Shown here in pieces: positions 36,865 through 45,955 of a stretch of DNA of 64,000 nt. The number at the start of each line of letters is the position of its first letter. Position 1 is the stretch's first letter. Origin of the DNA: Aquirickettsiella gammari (lineage in GTDB: Bacteria > Pseudomonadota > Gammaproteobacteria > Diplorickettsiales > Diplorickettsiaceae); the NCBI GenBank assembly GCA_963701065.1, contig OY969558.1, positions 1,178,001 to 1,242,000 of the forward strand, written 5' to 3'. The position numbers were made by a program, and so were the translations under genes. The notes below the pieces were generated by a model that was not told where the DNA came from, did no database searches, and saw only the letters and a program-made list of their open reading frames with translations.

Positions 36865-39800
36865 ATGGGGAATATAACCTTGGCTACATCTAAACCAAAA
36901 GCGGACCTTGCTGTAAAGCCAGAGCTAGAAAATGCGACAACGGCTAAAGCAACGTTATTATCTTCGGATCAAGCGAAACCAGCCTTGTCAGACCAAGAAA
37001 GTTTGACGACTATGGCAGAAGCAATGCAATTAAGTGTAAACAATAGTGCAGGCAAGACAACGTTTGCAGATAGACCCTTAATGTCAGATTTACTGGGTAT
37101 CTTGAAACAAGAAGATTACCTGGATGAATTTGATAATATTCGTATCTCGCTTGCTTCGCCCGAAATGATTCGTACTTGGTCTTATGGTGAAGTCAAAAAA
37201 CCAGAAACCATTAATTATCGTACCTTCAAACCGGAAAGGGATGGTTTATTTTGCGCCAAGATTTTTGGTCCTATTAAGGATTATGAATGCTTATGCGGCA
37301 AATACAAACGTCTTAAGCATCGAGGTGTCATCTGTGAAAAATGTGGTGTAGAAGTTGCATTGACTAAAGTACGTCGAGAACGTATGGGCCATGTTGAACT
37401 GGCAAGCCCTGTCGCACATATTTGGTTCTTAAAATCCTTACCGTCACGGATTGGTTTATTACTCGATATGACCTTACGTGATATTGAGCGAGTTCTTTAT
37501 TTTGAAGCGTTTGTTGTGATCGAACCTGGTATGACAAATTTAGAGCGAGGTCAACTGTTAACGGATGAACAATATTTAGAAGCTATTGAGGAGCACGGTG
37601 ACGAATTTGATGCGCGCATGGGTGCAGAAGCAATACAACAATTATTGATTACCTTGAATTTGAAAGAAGAGATCAATATCTTACGTGAAGAGATTCCCAA
37701 TACAAGTTCTGAAACCAAATTAAAAAAATACTCGAAGCGCTTAAAGCTTTTAGAAGGATTCGAACAATCAGGCAATAAACCAGAGTGGATGGTGTTGACC
37801 GTATTACCTATATTACCGCCGGATCTCCGTCCTTTAGTTCCTTTGGATGGCGGTCGTTTTGCAACCTCTGATCTCAATGATCTCTATCGTCGCGTTATCA
37901 ATCGTAATAATCGTTTAAAGCGCTTATTGGACCTCAACGCCCCTGATATTATTGTGCGTAACGAAAAGCGTATGTTGCAAGAATCAGTCGATGCCTTGTT
38001 GGATAATGGTCGACGCGGCCGTGCCATTACAGGGAGTAACAAACGACCTCTGAAATCCTTAGCCGATATGATAAAAGGTAAGCAAGGTCGATTTAGACAA
38101 AACTTACTCGGTAAACGGGTTGATTATTCAGGTCGTTCAGTGATCGTAGTGGGTCCTACACTCAAATTGCATCAATGTGGTTTGCCAAAAAAAATGGCTT
38201 TAGAGTTATTTAAACCTTTTATTTTGAGTAAATTACAATTTCGCGGTTTGGCTTCTACTATAAAAGCCGCTAAAAAAATGGTGGAAAATGAGTCGCCTGA
38301 GGTTTGGGATATCCTAGAAGATGTTATTCGTGAACATCCGGTCTTATTAAACCGAGCACCGACACTGCATCGTTTGGGGATCCAAGCCTTTGAACCTATT
38401 TTAGTAGAAGGTAAGGCTATCCAGTTGCATCCTTTAGTGTGTACTGCTTATAACGCAGACTTCGACGGTGACCAAATGGCGGTGCATGTTCCGTTGACTA
38501 TAGAAGCACAGCTAGAAGCACGTACTTTAATGATGTCGACTAACAATATTCTATCGCCCGCCAATGGTGAGCCGATTATTCTTCCGACCCAGGATGTCGT
38601 TTTAGGGCTTTATTATTTAACACGTGACAAAATCAATGCGAAAGGTGAGGGTTTAATTTGTTCCGATGTTAATGATGTTCGTCAGCTTTACGATGCAGGT
38701 TACGCTGATTTACACGCCAAGATTAAGGTTAGAATATCAGAGGTTTTGTTTGATAAAGCCGGCGAGCGAACCGAGTCGACTCGCTTAGTTGATACGACCG
38801 TTGGTAGAGCTTTATTGCGTGAAACACTACCTGATGGCTTGCCGTTTTCTTTAATTAATAAAACACTCAATAAAAAAGCGATATTAAGTCTTATTAATGA
38901 ATGCTATCGACGTTTAGGTTTAAAAGCGACGGTTATATTTGCCGATAAATTAATGTATACCGGTTTTGGTTATGCGACCCGCGCGGGTATTTCAGTTGGG
39001 ATCGAAGATTTAATTATTCCCGAAAATAAAGCAGCGATTATTTCAGCCGCTGAAACCGAAGTAAAAGAAATCGAATCGCAATATGCCTCAGGTCTAGTGA
39101 CACAAGGTGAACGTTATAACAAGGTAGTGGATATTTGGTCGCGTACTAATGATCAAGTAGCTAAAGCCATGATGGAAAAATTAGCGACAGAAGAAGTAAC
39201 GGATGCCGATGGCAAGACGGTATCGCAAGAATCATTTAACCCTGTCTACATGATGGCCGATTCGGGAGCGCGGGGCTCGCCTGCACAGATGCGTCAGCTA
39301 GCCGGAATGCGCGGTTTGATGACCAAACCAGATGGAACCATTATTGAAACACCGATTACGGCTAACTTCAGAGAAGGTCTGGACGTATTACAATACTTTA
39401 TTTCGACACACGGTGCGCGTAAAGGTCTGGCCGATACGGCATTAAAAACAGCGAATTCGGGCTATTTGACGCGTCGTTTGGTTGACGTTGCGCAAGATAT
39501 GGTGGTCACAGAAGACGATTGTGGCGCGACCTTAGGGATTGCGATTACCCCCCATGTTGAAGGGGGAGAGATCATGGTGCCCTTACGTGAGCGTGTATTA
39601 GGACGCGTGTTGGCCGAAGACGTCAGTCTGCCTGGCAGTGATGACATTGTGGTGAATAAAGGCACTTTATTAGATGAAGAGTGGGTCAATATTTTAGAAG
39701 AACGTGCGGTTGATCAAGTGAATGTGCGCTCGCCTATTACCTGTGAAGCCCGATATGGTATTTGTGCCGCTTGTTACGGCCGTGACTTGGCGCGTGGCCA

Positions 39801-41325
39801 TTTGGTGGGGATAGGTGAGTCTGTGGGTGTTATCGCCGCTCAATCGATTGGTGAACCAGGAACCCAGCTCACCATGCGTACCTTCCACATTGGGGGAGCG
39901 GCTTCGCAGGTTGCCTTGGCCAATCATATTCAAGTGAAATCGAAGGGTCGTATTAAATTACATAATATCAAGCTGGTTAAACACAGCGATGGCCATTATG
40001 TGACTGTGTCTCGTTCAGGTGAGTTAACGTTATTAGATCCACAGGGTCGTGAACGAGAACGCTATAAGCTCCCTTATGGGGCGAGTATTAAAGTGTCTGA
40101 TGGGACCGAAGTTGCGCCCGGTCAGCTCATTGCGCAGTGGGATCCCCATACCCATCCGGTGGTCACCGAAGTGGCCGGTTACGTTAAGTTTATCGATTTA
40201 ATTGATGGAATTACCATGAATCGACAAACCGATGAACTGACTGGTTTAACCAGCATTGTCGTCATGGATTCCAAGCAGCGTGGTTCAGGAGGTAAGGAAT
40301 TACGACCGATGGTTCGACTGACTGATAAAGAAGGGAATGATTTATTTTTACCCGGGACACGTTTGCCAGCACATTATTTTTTACCTATCAACGCTATTTT
40401 GAGCTTGGAAGATGGGGCTGCTGTCGGAGTGGGTGATATTGTGGCGCGTATTCCACAAGAAACTTCAAAAACTCGTGATATTACCGGCGGCTTACCACGC
40501 GTAGCGGATCTTTTTGAAGCGCGTAAACCTAAAGAGCCGGCTATCTTAGCCGAAATCTCGGGTATCATCAGTTTTGGGAAAGAAACGAAAGGTAAACGGC
40601 GTTTAGTGATTACGGGAAATAACGGTGAGGCCTTTGAAGCCTTAATTCCTAAGTGGCGTCATGTGACCGTCTTTGAAGGTGAACACGTAGAACGTGGTGA
40701 GATCGTAGCGGATGGGCCTTTGAATCCACACGACATCCTGCGCCTATTGGGTATTAATGCACTGACTAATTACATTGTCAGCGAAGTGCAAGAGGTTTAT
40801 CGTCTGCAAGGGGTTAAGATCAACGATAAGCATATCGAAGTGATCGTTCGTCAGATGTTGCGTAAAGTTAATATACTCGACGTTGGTGAAAGCCGATTTC
40901 TAAAAGGAGAGCAATTAGAAGAATCACGTCTCAAGGAGGAAAATAGAAAATTAGTGGCTGAAAATAAATTGCCGGCGCGTTTTGAAGCGGTATTACTCGG
41001 TATTACTAAAGCCTCCTTAGCGACGGATTCGTTTATATCAGCGGCTTCTTTCCAGGAAACGACTCGGGTATTAACCGAAGCGGCTGTGACTGGAAAGCGC
41101 GATGAGCTCAAAGGGCTAAAAGAAAATGTCATTGTAGGACGTTTAATTCCAGCCGGTACCGGTTTTGCTTATCATGCCGAAGCACGCCGTCAACGAGCCG
41201 CTAATGTATTGGCAAAACAGCAAAAATTAACCGCTGCGGCCGCACCGCAAATGACGGCGAGTGATGTAGAAGAAGCATTCAGTCAAGCTTTATCGGAGTC
41301 TAAAGACGACGAGAAGAAAGCCTAA
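36865..41325 (+). CDS. rpoC: DNA-directed RNA polymerase beta' subunit with an N-terminal extension
   Basis: Beta' is recognisable by the zinc-binding segment ECLCGKYKRLKHRGVICEKC, the active-site motif YNADFDGDQMAVH and the trigger-loop region. E. coli beta' begins at the residue matching Met73 here (MSDLLGILK, codon at 37081). The 72 residues before it are Ala/Lys/Thr-rich and have no counterpart in E. coli. No ribosome binding site precedes 37081. A GGGGA 9 bp before a TTG at 36880 suggests that codon could be the true start, which still leaves a 67-residue extension. The gene ends in a strong hairpin terminator. Confidence 0.97.
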   Translation: MGNITLATSKPKADLAVKPELENATTAKATLLSSDQAKPALSDQESLTTMAEAMQLSVNNSAGKTTFADRPLMSDLLGILKQEDYLDEFDNIRISLASPEMIRTWSYGEVKKPETINYRTFKPERDGLFCAKIFGPIKDYECLCGKYKRLKHRGVICEKCGVEVALTKVRRERMGHVELASPVAHIWFLKSLPSRIGLLLDMTLRDIERVLYFEAFVVIEPGMTNLERGQLLTDEQYLEAIEEHGDEFDARMGAEAIQQLLITLNLKEEINILREEIPNTSSETKLKKYSKRLKLLEGFEQSGNKPEWMVLTVLPILPPDLRPLVPLDGGRFATSDLNDLYRRVINRNNRLKRLLDLNAPDIIVRNEKRMLQESVDALLDNGRRGRAITGSNKRPLKSLADMIKGKQGRFRQNLLGKRVDYSGRSVIVVGPTLKLHQCGLPKKMALELFKPFILSKLQFRGLASTIKAAKKMVENESPEVWDILEDVIREHPVLLNRAPTLHRLGIQAFEPILVEGKAIQLHPLVCTAYNADFDGDQMAVHVPLTIEAQLEARTLMMSTNNILSPANGEPIILPTQDVVLGLYYLTRDKINAKGEGLICSDVNDVRQLYDAGYADLHAKIKVRISEVLFDKAGERTESTRLVDTTVGRALLRETLPDGLPFSLINKTLNKKAILSLINECYRRLGLKATVIFADKLMYTGFGYATRAGISVGIEDLIIPENKAAIISAAETEVKEIESQYASGLVTQGERYNKVVDIWSRTNDQVAKAMMEKLATEEVTDADGKTVSQESFNPVYMMADSGARGSPAQMRQLAGMRGLMTKPDGTIIETPITANFREGLDVLQYFISTHGARKGLADTALKTANSGYLTRRLVDVAQDMVVTEDDCGATLGIAITPHVEGGEIMVPLRERVLGRVLAEDVSLPGSDDIVVNKGTLLDEEWVNILEERAVDQVNVRSPITCEARYGICAACYGRDLARGHLVGIGESVGVIAAQSIGEPGTQLTMRTFHIGGAASQVALANHIQVKSKGRIKLHNIKLVKHSDGHYVTVSRSGELTLLDPQGRERERYKLPYGASIKVSDGTEVAPGQLIAQWDPHTHPVVTEVAGYVKFIDLIDGITMNRQTDELTGLTSIVVMDSKQRGSGGKELRPMVRLTDKEGNDLFLPGTRLPAHYFLPINAILSLEDGAAVGVGDIVARIPQETSKTRDITGGLPRVADLFEARKPKEPAILAEISGIISFGKETKGKRRLVITGNNGEAFEALIPKWRHVTVFEGEHVERGEIVADGPLNPHDILRLLGINALTNYIVSEVQEVYRLQGVKINDKHIEVIVRQMLRKVNILDVGESRFLKGEQLEESRLKEENRKLVAENKLPARFEAVLLGITKASLATDSFISAASFQETTRVLTEAAVTGKRDELKGLKENVIVGRLIPAGTGFAYHAEARRQRAANVLAKQQKLTAAAAPQMTASDVEEAFSQALSESKDDEKKA

Positions 41326-41631
41326 TTTTTGTTGCTCGTTTTATGAATCTACCGTGTTGTTAAAAGTCTTATTGAGGAATGTACCGAAAGGTACATTCCT
41401 TGTCTATTGCCAATGATCGCGTATCCTGGCTTACTATCTTAATAATTTTTTACTTATTTTAAGCAGGGGAGCCTATCCCTAGCGTCTTACTTAATTTAGC
41501 TTTTTATCGATTGATAAGTGCCGAAATATAACACATATTCATTTTTTGTTAATAATTTTATGTTCTAATAAATAAATTATATAAGCGATAATAAGCTGTT
41601 TTTGTAGAAAAATGAGAAAAAAGAGGCATTT
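41326..41631. other. intergenic region rpoC to the phosphatase-like gene
   Basis: This 306-bp AT-rich spacer contains the rpoC terminator (41375-41405). A weak promoter candidate lies at TTGATA (41511-41516), 17 bp, CATATT (41534-41539). AGAGG lies about 7 bp before the ATG at 41632. No other gene is visible. Confidence 0.5.
41375..41405 (+). terminator. hairpin terminator after rpoC
   Basis: A perfect 11-bp stem, AGGAATGTACC / GGTACATTCCT, closes on a GAAA tetraloop 50 bp after the rpoC stop. It is followed by TGTCTATTG, which is only moderately T-rich. It separates rpoBC from the next gene. Confidence 0.8.
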
Positions 41632-44600
41632 ATGAGTGAACTAGATAGCTTTGGTTGTCGTGGAGCGTCCTATAAAGAAGGGATGTTGTTATTATTAAGC
41701 CGCTTAAATAAAGAATGGAGATTAGATTCTAATGCGCCGCAGCAGTTAGTAGATGAATCAAAAAAACAACTGCGCTCTCAAGTAGAAAAGTTTTATCAAA
41801 TTTACTTGATCGATCTAGATAATATCCCTACTTTTGATGCTAAAGAAAAACGTTTGCGTGCTTTGCTGACATCGTACAGCCAGATGTTATGCCAACATAC
41901 GAGCTTGAGCAGTTGCTTTCAATCCCTGTGTATGGCGGAGCGTTACGCGGTATGGGAAAAAGGGCGTAACGCTTTTACTAGCGAGTTTACTTTAGAGGCA
42001 CAACAAAGTGCTTCACCCCTTGAGATAACTCAAACTGAAAGCCCTTGTACAGACGACGAGCTTTTGTTGGAAGAGTTTAATACTTTGTCTACTTCGTCTA
42101 AGCCATTGTGGTTTAAGTTACTTCCCTCCTGGCAACAAAATTTTATTTCAAATAACAAAAATGAGTTAGTTAAGCAATCTATTCCTTCCTCACTGCGTTG
42201 TGTTCCTGGCTTGGCTAATTTATCGTTACATCGATGTGAGGTTAATGGCGTTGAATCCTTATCTTATTTTCGCCATGCAACCCAGTCGCCGGTTGATTTA
42301 TTAAAGAAGAAAGGTACTGAGGCGGAGAATGAACAATTTCGTTTAAGCTGTTTAAATGTCGCCTCTCAGATAAGATTAAGCTTAGATCAGCAATTTGAGC
42401 GTAATCAGGGCAAAGATTTGCACGAAGTGGTGATTTTAAGCCAATCTATTTTGTCACCTGGCTGGGCTGCTGATGCCAAAAGTATCTTTTTTACCGATGC
42501 CAGTGATAACGATACCCAAATATATGAAGCGAAAGAGCAGGTTGTCGAGCTTTTTCAACGCGCTATCGCTAATCCTGATGTAGCGATAAGCTCAAAGGGT
42601 GCGAGTAAAGTCAAAGCACTTTTTTTTAACGAGGCCGAACAAGCTACCACCCTTTATTATCGTGATTTTTTAGCTAAATTTGATCTGCTAGCCCAGCCAG
42701 ATGGAAGCTTCAAATATAAAACCCATCCGTCGATTAAAATAAGCTTACTGTCGACTAATCATCCGTTTAACATATTACGTCGTTTCGGTCTTCATTCGCC
42801 GCAGACTAAACGTAATGCCGTTAATACCGCTCAATTGTTGGGTGCAGTGGCGCGTTATTTAAAAAATAAATTTTTGCTAATAGAAGAAAACCGTAGTACA
42901 AAGGCATTATTCTCTACAGAGCTCTTTAAGGATAAAAATAAATTGTTAGCTGCTCTTACTCCTTATAAAAAAGGTATTAGGATATCGGTTAAAGATAAAG
43001 AAATAGTTGTTAAAAGTCTTAAACAATTTCAGAATAGAATTGAGCTCAGAGAATTAATGTGCCTCTCCGAGCGTAATCACTATATTAATAATAAAACTCT
43101 TGAAAATACAGTCCGATTATTTAATGAATCAACTAAAAATATGCTTCGATTACTTGATGCGGTGCAGGCTTTATTATCGATTCCAGCCAGTCAAGGGGTG
43201 CTTGAAACCGATAAGCGACATTATCAGCAATTAATCAGCTCGGCTGAAGCAACTATTCTGCATTGTATCGGCGGGACATGTTGGGTTGCTTGTAAGAGTG
43301 GTAAGGATCGTACCGGTGGCGCATCGGCCGCTTATGATGCCGCCGCAGTGTTTTATGTGCAGCGCGGAAGACACCCTCGTTATGACGACACAAAAGCGGA
43401 TCGAGCGCTGTATTTAAGCTTATTAAGCAACTGTCATGAATCGGGTCATCAACAAGGCTTTGCGGCGCAAAATGCACCGGGTGCTAAGGGTTTGCTGGGG
43501 GCTAGTTTATTTTTACCGGGCGATATGCGCTTGAATGTTCAAAAAGTCAAGCAAGAAACCCAATTAGCCCGTTTAAATAAACCTAAAATTATTGTTCGGC
43601 AAAGGCCACCCGATATTTTTAAGCAACTTTTAGAAAATTATCTGAACGAAACCGTGAAGAAGCTAGTTGATGTTGAGCTGGGTTCTAGTAGTGTATTAGC
43701 GGATTGGAATCGAAATGATTATTATATTAATGGAAAGCGTGTAAGAGAAATCGTAGAAAAAAAGGGAAAATTTGCTAATGAACAGGCATTAATAAGCTTT
43801 ATTGAAAGCGAGCTGTTTGCTAAAGAACAAGATGAGGACTTAAAAAAATATTACCAAGCTTTGATTCACTATTCGTTCCATCAAGGAGGTTTTCCACATG
43901 TATGCGCTTTCATGTTATGGAAAGAATCAATGTGCAGACTGGATCGTAAAGGAATGAAAGTGAAAACGGGTGGTTTGGGGCCCGCAACAGAAATGAAAGT
44001 ATATTATTCATATTCAGAAAATGAGCTACAAATTAAGGAGGTAGTTCGCTATAAGAAGGTAATGATTAGGGATGAATATGAAGAGGATAAGTGGGAGAGC
44101 ATAGAGAAGGATAAAAACAAGTATTTTTGCCAAACTTGTTCAGTTATTTCGCTGACCCTAAAGCGATGTAAAAGTGGGGGATATAAATTAGGTACAGCTG
44201 TTAGACAAGTTGATGTGAATTTTGCTGGCAAAGGCAAGTTATTAGAACCACTTTTTTCCAGTGACAAAAAAAGTTTATTCGAGCGTATAGTCGATTTTTT
44301 TGTAGCCTGTATAGGCGCTATTACGCAATATTTTCATCCGATGCAAAAAGAACAGGAAGCGCTAAGTTCTAACGAGGTGCTTGTTTTAAATCAAGAATGG
44401 CTCGATAATTTGGCAGCGAGTGTAAGTAGCCCGCAATCGATGCCACAAAAAGATCCGGTGGGCGAAATCAAGATAACTTGTGATAGCTCTATTTTGGCGT
44501 CGACGATAGATAAAGCAAAAGAAATTTGTTCAGTCACTGAAGTGGCTGATGAAAAAGCCGGGGGTCAATTTTGTTCTGAGTCTAATGGTTCAAGGTATCT

Positions 44601-44697
44601 TAATTTTTTTTCCTCTCAAAACAAGCTCGCTAAAAAAACCTCTAGGGTGTTTGAAGAGGATGTTCAAGCAATCAAGCCGCTGTGCCAAGTCGTGTAG
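41632..44697 (+). CDS. phosphoinositide phosphatase-like protein, candidate Dot/Icm effector, inserted between rpoC and rpsL
   Basis: This 1021-residue protein has no signal peptide. Its one clear motif is C554-K-S-G-K-D-R560-T-G in WVACKSGKDRTGG, a CX5R phosphatase loop. CKSGKDRT is the form found in SopB/SigD and IpgD, type III effectors that dephosphorylate host inositol lipids, and a close variant occurs in mammalian inositol polyphosphate 4-phosphatases. A hydrophobic segment near residues 886-901 (IVDFFVACIGAITQYF) could contact membrane. The flanks are otherwise unrecognised. The gene sits where rpoC and rpsL are normally adjacent, with its own terminator and promoter boundaries, so it looks like an insertion. 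Phosphatase activity is a motif-based inference; secretion is inferred from the organism type. Confidence 0.8.
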   Translation: MSELDSFGCRGASYKEGMLLLLSRLNKEWRLDSNAPQQLVDESKKQLRSQVEKFYQIYLIDLDNIPTFDAKEKRLRALLTSYSQMLCQHTSLSSCFQSLCMAERYAVWEKGRNAFTSEFTLEAQQSASPLEITQTESPCTDDELLLEEFNTLSTSSKPLWFKLLPSWQQNFISNNKNELVKQSIPSSLRCVPGLANLSLHRCEVNGVESLSYFRHATQSPVDLLKKKGTEAENEQFRLSCLNVASQIRLSLDQQFERNQGKDLHEVVILSQSILSPGWAADAKSIFFTDASDNDTQIYEAKEQVVELFQRAIANPDVAISSKGASKVKALFFNEAEQATTLYYRDFLAKFDLLAQPDGSFKYKTHPSIKISLLSTNHPFNILRRFGLHSPQTKRNAVNTAQLLGAVARYLKNKFLLIEENRSTKALFSTELFKDKNKLLAALTPYKKGIRISVKDKEIVVKSLKQFQNRIELRELMCLSERNHYINNKTLENTVRLFNESTKNMLRLLDAVQALLSIPASQGVLETDKRHYQQLISSAEATILHCIGGTCWVACKSGKDRTGGASAAYDAAAVFYVQRGRHPRYDDTKADRALYLSLLSNCHESGHQQGFAAQNAPGAKGLLGASLFLPGDMRLNVQKVKQETQLARLNKPKIIVRQRPPDIFKQLLENYLNETVKKLVDVELGSSSVLADWNRNDYYINGKRVREIVEKKGKFANEQALISFIESELFAKEQDEDLKKYYQALIHYSFHQGGFPHVCAFMLWKESMCRLDRKGMKVKTGGLGPATEMKVYYSYSENELQIKEVVRYKKVMIRDEYEEDKWESIEKDKNKYFCQTCSVISLTLKRCKSGGYKLGTAVRQVDVNFAGKGKLLEPLFSSDKKSLFERIVDFFVACIGAITQYFHPMQKEQEALSSNEVLVLNQEWLDNLAASVSSPQSMPQKDPVGEIKITCDSSILASTIDKAKEICSVTEVADEKAGGQFCSESNGSRYLNFFSSQNKLAKKTSRVFEEDVQAIKPLCQVV

Positions 44698-44727
44698 AAG
44701 CAAAGCGGCCTTTCTTTTAACACAAGC

Positions 44728-44766
44728 TACTTTTTCACCACTCGGTGTTAAAGTGGTGAAAAAGTA
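44728..44766. terminator. 15-bp hairpin after the phosphatase-like gene
   Basis: Arms TACTTTTTCACCACT (44728-44742) and its exact complement (44752-44766) enclose a 9-nt loop, 30 bp after the stop codon. The T/A runs lie inside the stem, not after it. It probably ends transcription before the rpsL promoter. Confidence 0.55.
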
Positions 44767-44810
44767 AGAAAATGATATTGAAAAATAACAGTAGAAAGCA
44801 ATGTCGATAC

Positions 44811-44839
44811 TTGACATTTTAGAGCGGTCTCTTTACAAT
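44811..44839 (+). promoter_or_regulatory. strong sigma-70 promoter of the str-S10-spc-alpha cluster
   Basis: TTGACA (44811-44816), a 17-bp spacer and TACAAT (44834-44839) make a near-consensus promoter 154 bp upstream of rpsL. It probably drives rpsL and the long run of ribosomal genes that follows with only short gaps. Confidence 0.8.
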
Positions 44840-44992
44840 CTCGCACCTCTTCGTTCGATGAAGAAAGCGTTTTTTGAGCTTACAGTTATGGGTTTAAAAT
44901 ATTTTTTGTAAGCGCTGATGAAATTGATTTACGTTAAAAAAATAGCGTAGATCTATGCTATTTTAAGCCACATTTTTGAGTAAAGAGATTAC

Positions 44993-45370
44993 ATGGCCAC
45001 AATTAACCAGTTAGTGCGAAATCCACGTGTACAAAGACGTGTTAAGTCGATGGTGCCCGCTTTAGGGGGATGTCCTCAAAAGCGTGGTGTCTGCACGCGG
45101 GTTTATACCGTTACCCCTAAAAAGCCAAACTCAGCCCTACGTAAAGTGGCGAGGGTGCGCTTGACCAATGGGATGGAAGTGACTACCTATATAGGCGGTG
45201 AAGGCCACAATCTGCAGGAGCACTCCGTCATTCTGATGCGTGGTGGTCGAGTTAAAGACTTGCCCGGTGTCCGTTATCACGTAGTACGAGGCGCTTTAGA
45301 TACCTCCGGTGTATCCGGTAGAAAGCAAGGGCGTTCTAAGTACGGCGCTAAACGGCCGAAAGATAAATAA
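44993..45370 (+). CDS. rpsL: 30S ribosomal protein S12
   Basis: This 125-residue protein of the decoding centre has the streptomycin-relevant segments TPKKPNSALRKVARVRL and GGRVKDLPGVRYH in wild-type form, with the lysines whose changes give resistance retained. The Asp in KDLPG is the usual methylthiolation site. It is the first gene of the str operon; rpsG follows 21 bp later. Confidence 0.98.
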   Translation: MATINQLVRNPRVQRRVKSMVPALGGCPQKRGVCTRVYTVTPKKPNSALRKVARVRLTNGMEVTTYIGGEGHNLQEHSVILMRGGRVKDLPGVRYHVVRGALDTSGVSGRKQGRSKYGAKRPKDK

Positions 45371-45391
45371 ATTAAATAGCTGAGAATTTAT

Positions 45392-45928
45392 ATGCCAAGA
45401 AGACGTGTTGCTGCCAAAAGGGTTATTCTCCCAGACCCCAAGTTTAAAAGTGAGTTATTGAGTAAGTTTATTAACTCTATTATGAAAAATGGAAAGAAAG
45501 CGGTTGCGGAAAAAATTGTTTATGGCGCTTTGGAACGCTTAGAGGCACGTCTAAAAGATAAGTCTAAAAAGGTAGCAGACAGAGACGAAGAAGGTTCTAG
45601 TAAGCAGGGTTTTGATGCTGATGTGCTGCTCGATATCTTTGATCAAGCCTTAGATAATATTCGGCCTAACGTTGAAGTGCGAGCAAGGCGGGTAGGTGGT
45701 TCAACTTATCAAATTCCTGTCGAAGTGCGTCCTTCGCGTCGCACAGCGCTTGCGATGCGTTGGCTTAAGGTTGCGGCCGGGCAACGTAGTGAGAAGACCA
45801 TGGCGCAACGTTTATCCGCTGAAATTTTAGATGCTTATGATAATAAAGGGATAGCCGTTAAGAAGCGCGAAGACACGCACCGCATGGCGAAAGCAAACCA
45901 AGCTTTTGCACATTTTCGGTTTGGTTGA
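45392..45928 (+). CDS. rpsG: 30S ribosomal protein S7 with an internal insertion
   Basis: S7 nucleates assembly of the 30S head. The N-terminus (MPRRRVAAKRVILPDPKF), VEVRARRVGGSTYQIPVEVRP and the C-terminal KREDTHRMAKANQAFAHFRF are typical. The protein is 178 residues, against about 156 usually. The excess is a charged insertion of about 20 residues near positions 53-75 (containing DKSKKVADRDEEGSSK), between helices that are joined by a short loop in E. coli. In other bacteria S7 represses its own operon. Confidence 0.96.
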   Translation: MPRRRVAAKRVILPDPKFKSELLSKFINSIMKNGKKAVAEKIVYGALERLEARLKDKSKKVADRDEEGSSKQGFDADVLLDIFDQALDNIRPNVEVRARRVGGSTYQIPVEVRPSRRTALAMRWLKVAAGQRSEKTMAQRLSAEILDAYDNKGIAVKKREDTHRMAKANQAFAHFRFG

Positions 45929-45955
45929 TTTTAAAATTTTAAAAAGGTACTGAGT

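Noticed and set aside
41486..41498. CTTACTTAATTTA upstream of the phosphatase-like gene as a possible PmrA site
   Set aside because: There is only one plausible half-site and nothing 11 bp away on either side, so it does not form a PmrA-type direct repeat.
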